Shown piece by piece: positions 14,421 to 19,193 of a stretch of DNA of 19,193 bases; positions within the stretch are counted from its first letter, which is position 1; each line of letters opens with the position of its first letter. The notes beneath the pieces were generated by a model. The model did not search any database, was not told the DNA's origin, and saw only the letters and a program-made list of their open reading frames with translations. The stretch lies in assembly GCA_040905245.1 (NCBI GenBank), contig JBBDRX010000103.1, forward strand, positions 1 through 19,193, read 5' to 3'. The DNA is from JBBDRX01 sp040905245. GTDB lineage: Bacteria > Bacteroidota > Rhodothermia > Balneolales > Balneolaceae. The translations under genes were made by a program, and so were the position numbers.

Positions 14421-15269
14421 CTAAAGCCCCTGTTCTTCGGCAAGTGCCTCTGTGAGACGATCGGCCAGAACGTCCACAATGCCATCATGTTCTCCAACCA
14501 GTCCACTCATGACTGTCGAAAGGCCGGGGTTTCGCTCCTCTGCCTCCCGGCAGATCCGAACAACATCCCCGTCCGGGCCGGCATGGCGTCCGGGAGAGAG
14601 AAATAGCATGGAGAGTATCACGGGCATGGGCCATGAATTCGCTCGATCCAGGACCGTTTCCAGAAGCGGGCCGGCAAAATCATACTCGCTGCCCTCTCGC
14701 CGCTCCATAGATGCCGGAACCACCCGAAAATCGACATCATCAGTTCGCTCACGCTCCAGCAATACAGCCAACTGGCCTGCAAGGACATTTCTGATGGCAG
14801 TGACAGCGGGTTCCGGACTGCCATGATCCACCAGAATAACCGATTTGGGACCGTCACCGGAACTGGACTGCAGAACGTGCTCCTTCAGAATTTTGGCAAT
14901 CCTCAGGTTAGTCGGGCTCTCCAGGTCCACCAGCGGTTTGGCCACCCGGACATCGAGATCCGGGATCTGCTTCTGCATCTCGGCAATCCGTCGGGGAAGG
15001 TATTCGGTAATGGCCCGGCTGGGACCAAAAAAAAACGGTAAGATCAGAAAGTCTTTCACGCCCTCCTCCACCGCCTCCCGGATCGTCGGGCCGACCGTTC
15101 GAGCCGGTATCCCCTCCAGTTCAGAAGCAGATACTTTACTGGAGTGGAGAAGCGACACCGGTTCAACCCGGTACCCGGTCTTCTCTGAAAGCTGCTTCGC
15201 AACGCGTCTCAGATTCATTGTAGACGCGGGCCGCAATGATCCGTTATCGGTCAGAAAAATATTTCTCAT
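14421..15269 (-). CDS. CbiX/SirB-like sirohydrochlorin chelatase family protein, two tandem domains
   Basis: This 282-residue cytosolic protein consists of two CbiX-type domains (about 1-135 and 140-282). Family members insert cobalt or iron into sirohydrochlorin for cobalamin or siroheme synthesis, using two histidines. In the C-terminal domain both are present: VDHGSPEPA (His149) and LFLSPGRHAGPDGD (His229). In the N-terminal domain the equivalents are altered: TDNGS has Asn9 where His is expected, and the FGPSRAITEYLP segment (81-92) has no His. The second half should therefore carry any metal site and the first may be structural. The start ATG 15267-15269 has no clear Shine-Dalgarno sequence. 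The gene is 102 bases downstream of the second histidine kinase on the same strand, so shared transcription is possible. No other cobalamin or siroheme gene is in the window, so the metal and the pathway remain open. Confidence 0.82.
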   Translation of the reverse strand: MRNIFLTDNGSLRPASTMNLRRVAKQLSEKTGYRVEPVSLLHSSKVSASELEGIPARTVGPTIREAVEEGVKDFLILPFFFGPSRAITEYLPRRIAEMQKQIPDLDVRVAKPLVDLESPTNLRIAKILKEHVLQSSSGDGPKSVILVDHGSPEPAVTAIRNVLAGQLAVLLERERTDDVDFRVVPASMERREGSEYDFAGPLLETVLDRANSWPMPVILSMLFLSPGRHAGPDGDVVRICREAEERNPGLSTVMSGLVGEHDGIVDVLADRLTEALAEEQGL

Positions 15270-15371
15270 AAAATAATGCTTTTCGTGGTTATGAGCGATG
15301 ACTCCTCTGTATAGCCGGCAACATTACCTGTGGTGGCTCAACACCGACCATACACCCTCAGTTCATTCCCT

Positions 15372-16829
15372 CTACTTTCCTTCTCTAAACCTGGGCAGTG
15401 TAAACGTAAACGTGCTCCCTTTCCCGGGCTCACTCTCCGCCCAAATGCTTCCGTCATGCATTTCCACAAAATCAATACAGAGATCCAGCCCAAGCCCCGA
15501 ACCTTTTTCCCCTTTGGTTCCGGGAGTTGTATAGGAACTTTTCTTATTTAATACTTTTTCAAGAGCATCTTCTGCAATACCTACTCCTTCATCAATAACC
15601 GATATGTTTACATAATCGCCCGTTTCTTTTGCCTGAACAGTGATCTCATCTCCTGAATCCGAAAATTTGATCCCGTTTATAACAAGGTTTCTCAGAATTG
15701 TTTTCGTCATATTCTGATCCGCATGCACATACATCGTATCCGGAACCTGGCTTACCAGGGTAATTCCCTTGTTCTCTGCATTAGGCCTTACAGAATTGAA
15801 CACAAAACGTACAATATCGACCAGGTTCAATTTTTCAAGGTTTACAGTCACTTCATGAAATTGATTATTCGACCAGGCCAGCAAATCCTCCAATAATTCC
15901 TGTGTACTGTCGGTTCGTTGTTTCACTAATTTCAGGAATTCAAAAATTTCTTCTTTAGAAAGGTTCTCATAATCTTCGAAGAGAATACTAAATATGCCCT
16001 GGGCAGCCGAACAGGAGTTTCTAAGATCATGAGAAATAACTGAAAAAAGCTTGTCTTTATGCCTGTTTAATTCTTCCAGCTCCTTGTTCTTGGCTGCAAG
16101 TTTCTCTTCCGTTTTTTTCTGCTCGGTAATATCCATAAATGTACTAACGACTCCGTCGCCATACTTTACAACCTTACTGTGATACCAGATAACTCCGATA
16201 CGTTCGTCCTTGTGTTGATATTGAAACTCGACAGGAGCCTCTTTTTCTATAGCGGATGTAAACTTATCGATCAATATCTTCCTGCCATTACCAGAAATCA
16301 GTGAAGTTAATCGCTTACCAATCAGATACTTTGATGTTGTACCCGTCAGAATTTCGACCGATTTATTGATGTGAGTAATCGAAAAATCAACGATTGTATC
16401 TTCAGAATCTCTGATTGCGCCAAGCACCATCACGCCACCCGGAGAAGAATCTAAAATTCCTCGAACAAGCAATTCCTGGTTCTTACGTTCCGTAATATTT
16501 CTTACAGATCCCAGATAATGAGGGGTATCCCCATGATCAATTTTTGATAAAATTGCAGAGTACCACTGTTTCTTCCCGTTGATATCAATACAATAGTCGA
16601 ACTTGTACCGTTCTTTTCCCTGATCTATCTCATGAAAAGCCTGATTGATCTTTTTACTTAAAAAAGGTGGCAGCACCTCGGAATGATTCTTCCCTAAAAA
16701 CTCTTCTCTGGGAAGTAGTAGTTCATCATTGTGATTTGCAGATATACAATCTTCAATGACGCCGTCTTCCGTGAAGACGAAGAGCAAATCATGAAAAGCA
16801 CTTACTATCGATTTAAGATAATCAGTCAT
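15372..16829 (-). CDS. Multi-PAS sensor histidine kinase
   Basis: This 485-residue protein has no membrane segments and is probably cytosolic. PAS/PAC module 1 spans about residues 5-115 (ending VRNITERKNQ) and module 2 about 122-238 (ending MDITEQKKTEEK). A short coiled coil (238-260) leads to the HisKA domain, with His267 in SVISHDLRNS. The ATPase domain has an N box at LRNLVINGIKFS (Asn385), G1 at DEGVGI (413-418) and G2 at GSGLGL (443-448). All catalytic motifs are intact. There is no receiver domain and no response regulator nearby. The ATG at 16827-16829 sits five bases from a perfect palindrome (16834-16849) and has no clear Shine-Dalgarno sequence. The chelatase-like gene follows 102 bases downstream on the same strand. 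Upstream, the SRPBCC gene is divergent and may share the regulatory region. Confidence 0.93.
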   Translation of the reverse strand: MTDYLKSIVSAFHDLLFVFTEDGVIEDCISANHNDELLLPREEFLGKNHSEVLPPFLSKKINQAFHEIDQGKERYKFDYCIDINGKKQWYSAILSKIDHGDTPHYLGSVRNITERKNQELLVRGILDSSPGGVMVLGAIRDSEDTIVDFSITHINKSVEILTGTTSKYLIGKRLTSLISGNGRKILIDKFTSAIEKEAPVEFQYQHKDERIGVIWYHSKVVKYGDGVVSTFMDITEQKKTEEKLAAKNKELEELNRHKDKLFSVISHDLRNSCSAAQGIFSILFEDYENLSKEEIFEFLKLVKQRTDSTQELLEDLLAWSNNQFHEVTVNLEKLNLVDIVRFVFNSVRPNAENKGITLVSQVPDTMYVHADQNMTKTILRNLVINGIKFSDSGDEITVQAKETGDYVNISVIDEGVGIAEDALEKVLNKKSSYTTPGTKGEKGSGLGLDLCIDFVEMHDGSIWAESEPGKGSTFTFTLPRFREGK

Positions 16830-16833
16830 AATT

Positions 16834-16849
16834 ATGATATAGATATCAT
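16834..16849. repeat. Perfect palindrome just upstream of the second histidine kinase
   Basis: ATGATAT (16834-16840) and ATATCAT (16843-16849) are perfect inverted arms around an AG centre. The element starts five bases from the kinase start codon in the 111-base divergent gap to the SRPBCC gene. It could be an operator for one or both genes or a small hairpin masking translation initiation. Function is inferred from position only. Confidence 0.5.
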
Positions 16850-16940
16850 TTCAATGAGTTCGTCGCCCGAAACATTGCTGCTTCAACAAAGACATATATA
16901 CTCGGTCGGGCAGTAACATACATCAACGAATCAGACCCGC

Positions 16941-17408
16941 ATGGCATTTTACCAGTTTTCACGGAGTCAACGAATTCCGGCCGATATGGAACGAGTATGG
17001 AAGTTTATCTCTACGCCGGCAAACCTGCAAAAAATTACTCCTCCCTGGATGGGCTTCGAAATCACCAGTAAAGATCTGCCACCAACCATGTATCCGGGGC
17101 TCATCATTACCTACACCGTTAAACCCCTGTTCGGAATAAAAATGAAATGGGTGACTGAGATCACGCATCTGGAAGAAGGGGTCTATTTCGTGGACGAACA
17201 GCGTGTGGGCCCCTATACCATGTGGCATCATCAACACCGGTTACAACCCGTGCAGGGAGGGGTTCGAATGGATGATATAGTAAGCTATGTACCACCATTT
17301 GGATTTTTGGGCGCTATAGCGCACCCGCTACTGATCCGGAGAAAACTGGACGAAATTTTTGAGTACAGGCACACGGCTCTCGAAAAAATGTTCGGCCGAC
17401 TCGAATAG
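16941..17408 (+). CDS. SRPBCC (START/Bet v1-like) superfamily protein
   Basis: This is a 155-residue, probably cytosolic protein without a signal peptide. It starts with a typical SRPBCC first strand and helix (FSRSQRIPADMERVWKFIS, then PANLQKITPPW) and continues with strands containing FEITSK, YPGLIITYTV and WVTEITHLEEG. It ends with a long helix (IRRKLDEIFEYRHTALEKMF) that closes the hydrophobic cavity. Length matches the single-domain family. Such proteins bind hydrophobic ligands or act as cyclases; no ligand can be inferred here. The ATG has no evident Shine-Dalgarno sequence. The gene is divergent from the second histidine kinase and ends four bases before the stop of the convergent VWA gene, leaving no room for a terminator between them. 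Confidence 0.85.
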   Translation: MAFYQFSRSQRIPADMERVWKFISTPANLQKITPPWMGFEITSKDLPPTMYPGLIITYTVKPLFGIKMKWVTEITHLEEGVYFVDEQRVGPYTMWHHQHRLQPVQGGVRMDDIVSYVPPFGFLGAIAHPLLIRRKLDEIFEYRHTALEKMFGRLE

Positions 17409-17412
17409 CCGC

Positions 17413-18450
17413 TCAATCAATCGTACACCCGCCGGTAAACCCATCAGCAGAAAAGGTCGCTTCAAAACTCCCGAACACCTTCTCATGAAGGGCAACCAGC
17501 TCAAGGGAATGCTCCCCTGCACGCTTCGGAGAGCAATATTCAAGCACATAGTAGGAGTTTGCCTGTCGTTCGAGCTGCTCTGCAACCGCAAGAAATGAAG
17601 ATTTCAGCTCCAGCGAGTCAGCTGCCATTTCGAAGCCGTTCTTTCCGAAACTGGAGAGAATCACTTCATCGATCTCCCCGCCAAGCCCAATTGTAAACAC
17701 AGAATGGTTCAGAATCGCATTATTGACCGCGGACACTGCATCGGAGGTACTGACCCGTGCCGCCTGATCGGTCCCGTCCGTAAAGAGAACCATCGACAAG
17801 GAGATGGCGATGTCGGAATCGGCAAAAATCTGTTACAGGCGAGAGTCCATAGCCGCAAGCCCCTGAATCACCGCACCGTTCAGGTTGGTGGACATATCGT
17901 CACTAATCTCTTCATCAATGGCCGCGACCCCCGCCAACAGGCTGTCCCGTTCTTCGGTGAATGGCACCAGCGGATGAATCTCTTCAGCACCATCGAACCA
18001 GTAGAGTGCCATCTCCCGGGTGCCGTGGAGCGGATCTCCTTCTTGTGGAATGGTCTTCTCGATAAACGAACTGGCAGCCTCTTTCAATCGGGGGAGATCC
18101 TGATTGTTCAGGATACTGCCACTCAGATCCAGCAACAGAACAGAAGAGTAGAGAAACTCGCCTCTCTCTCTTCGGATACGAGCCTGCGACTCAAGTTCCG
18201 AAATTCGATCTCCGTTCTCATAGATTTCGAAATCGGGCTGATCGAGCGCGGAGACCTGGCTCAACTCGCTCTCGTCCACCTGAAAAAACAGCCGAATTTT
18301 GGATGGCTGTTCCGTACGTGAATCGAGGAGCGTCACATCGATCTCTTCATCGACATGGCCCACCGTATTTCCACAGCCGGCCATCAACACCAGCAACACA
18401 GAAATCAATATTACGACACTAAACGACGTACTTCGGAAAAATCTCATCAT
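17413..18450 (-). pseudogene. VWA-domain lipoprotein interrupted by an in-frame TAA
   Basis: One continuous minus-strand frame of 345 codons is broken only by TAA at 17833-17835 (codon 206). The N-terminal part has a signal peptide and lipobox LMAGC (Cys26), then a beta-rich lead-in, then a von Willebrand factor A domain with DLSGS (Asp108, Ser110, Ser112) and the threonine element MSTNLNG (Thr188). After the stop the same frame reads QIFADSDIAIS and then MVLFTDGTDQ, which supplies the third metal (MIDAS) aspartate (Asp225), and it continues to a normal end at 17413. The VWA fold is therefore complete only across the stop, so a nonsense mutation is the simplest reading. A sequencing error or stop-codon readthrough cannot be excluded. 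The start ATG 18448-18450 has GGTGAG eight bases upstream. The function was probably metal-dependent protein binding at the envelope. Confidence 0.82.
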
Positions 18451-18792
18451 ACTATTTACTCACCAGGTTTGTTTCACATATATCGGGCCGGCAGCTACGT
18501 TCATATCAGTCACCCAAGGCACTTTTACAGCCATAACCCCGGTTTTGTTCCGGCTTTTCGTTTCTCTTCTGAATTTTTTATCCTCACACACCTCAGAAGT
18601 GTAACTGAGCGAACTATAAAAATAATGGCTTCGCGCTATCCAGTCGGCAACCCGCACACCTGCAATTGCGGACAAGCCAGTATGGCAAATAGCATGTGTG
18701 AGCCGTACAGGGGGCCGTTACAAAACGGAACCCGGAATCCGGATAAAGAGAAATCCTGCATGAAACGATTGAACCAAAAAAAGGAGATACAA
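18451..18792. other. Divergent intergenic region with several short hairpins
   Basis: These 342 bases separate the divergent genes at 17413-18450 and 18793 onward. I see no convincing coding ORF: a 71-codon minus frame at 18460-18675 has no recognisable features. On the plus strand the half nearest the downstream gene can form successive short stems: CCGCA/TGCGG (18652-18656/18667-18671), GGG..CCGTT/AACGG..CCC (18711-18719/18724-18733) and GGAT/ATCC (18741-18744/18753-18756). A strong ribosome binding site, AAGGAGAT, occupies 18781-18788. No promoter could be assigned with confidence. Confidence 0.5.
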
Positions 18793-19193
18793 ATGAAAAA
18801 AATGACAGAACCAGCACCCCTGCAAAATGCTGTATCAATCGTCACAATACTGACACTTGTACTTCTGCTGTTCAATAGTTGTTCTGAAGATCCTGTGTCA
18901 GAAATTGCTTCAGACGAAGAGCCGCCGGAAATCCCTGAACTGAACGGCGCCGAAATGGACGTATCCTACTTCAATGCTCAGGGTAGCAACTCCTCACCAC
19001 AAAACGATACGCAGCTGCAGGACAGTCACGAATTTGCATATATGGCGGCACGTACCATGGCAATTACAGCCAACGGCCTGGTAGAAAGTATCAGCCAGAG
19101 ACCGGCTGCCTACATTTTTGGTGATACGAACAATGATCCGACCGGCGATGGCAATACCTGGACGTGGAGCTACTCCGGAGAGGTTCCGCTGTC
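18793..19193 (+). CDS. Lipoprotein of unknown function, 3' end beyond the window
   Basis: An open frame of 133 codons runs off the window edge, so the protein is incomplete. The start ATG 18793 follows AAGGAGAT (18781-18788) with ideal spacing; an in-frame ATG at 18760 is possible but has no such site. The N-terminus has a hydrophobic segment (VSIVTILTLVLLLF) and a lipobox-like NSC with Cys30, giving a probable lipoprotein. The next region is acidic and rich in Pro, Glu, Ser and Asn (about 31-75), a typical flexible tether. It then reads ARTMAITANGLVESISQ and later YIFGDTNNDPTGDGNTWTW, where an acidic Asp/Asn-Gly stretch could bind calcium. I do not recognise the family. It is divergent from the VWA lipoprotein gene. 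Confidence 0.8.
   Translation, partial: MKKMTEPAPLQNAVSIVTILTLVLLLFNSCSEDPVSEIASDEEPPEIPELNGAEMDVSYFNAQGSNSSPQNDTQLQDSHEFAYMAARTMAITANGLVESISQRPAAYIFGDTNNDPTGDGNTWTWSYSGEVPL

Noticed and set aside
17704..18321. 205-codon plus-strand ORF antisense to the VWA gene
   Set aside because: The minus strand has a lipobox and all VWA metal motifs; the plus reading has none.
18460..18675. 71-codon minus-strand ORF just upstream of the VWA gene
   Set aside because: No ribosome site, no domain, no membrane or signal feature; the amino-acid composition looks like translated intergenic DNA.

Overview
The window reads as a chromosomal segment of a free-living, Gram-negative, Bacteroidota-like bacterium, with moderate GC (roughly half). 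The taxonomic hint is inference only. It rests on acidic proteins, several lipoprotein signal peptides, a degenerate Tat-like signal, PAS histidine kinases without adjacent regulators, and weak or absent Shine-Dalgarno sequences at several starts. A Balneolota or Rhodothermota relative would fit, but no marker gene here settles it.

Layout. Positions 164-251 hold tRNA-Leu(UAA). A convergent NAD(P)-binding/DUF2867 gene follows at 271-1719 (-). A 432-base divergent intergenic region then leads into the dominant feature, one 2944-residue intact ORF at 2152-10986 (+). It has the full domain order of a cyclic beta-1,2-glucan synthase (NdvB/ChvB/Cgs): N-terminal helical region, membrane-embedded GT84 glycosyltransferase, glycoamylase-like middle domain, and C-terminal GH94 region with the DWND motif. 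Convergent to it is a PAS histidine kinase (11013-12107, -), then an SMP-30/gluconolactonase-like lipoprotein (12257-13225, -).

Positions 13317-14340 are a small gene graveyard. It holds a C-terminal fragment of an NHL-type beta-propeller protein (-), an exported protein with no usable start and an in-frame stop (+), and an internally deleted, frameshifted alkaline-phosphatase/phosphodiesterase relic (-). After it come a two-domain CbiX-like chelatase whose N-terminal half has lost its metal histidines (14421-15269, -), a second PAS histidine kinase (15372-16829, -), a divergent SRPBCC protein (16941-17408, +), a VWA-domain lipoprotein interrupted by one in-frame TAA (17413-18450, -), and the 5' part of another lipoprotein gene running off the window (18793-19193, +).

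How the genes fit together. There is no single operon: most neighbours are convergent or divergent. The strongest functional theme is envelope and periplasm: an osmoregulated-glucan synthase, four lipoproteins or relics of them, and sensor kinases. Each kinase gene has an AT-rich palindrome with a 2-base centre just upstream. I found no CRISPR array, insertion sequence, integrase or phage gene. I do not claim a new defence or biosynthetic system. The points most worth a second look are the stand-alone giant glucan synthase with its unusual leader, the interrupted VWA gene, the asymmetric chelatase, the paired kinase palindromes and the pseudogene cluster.
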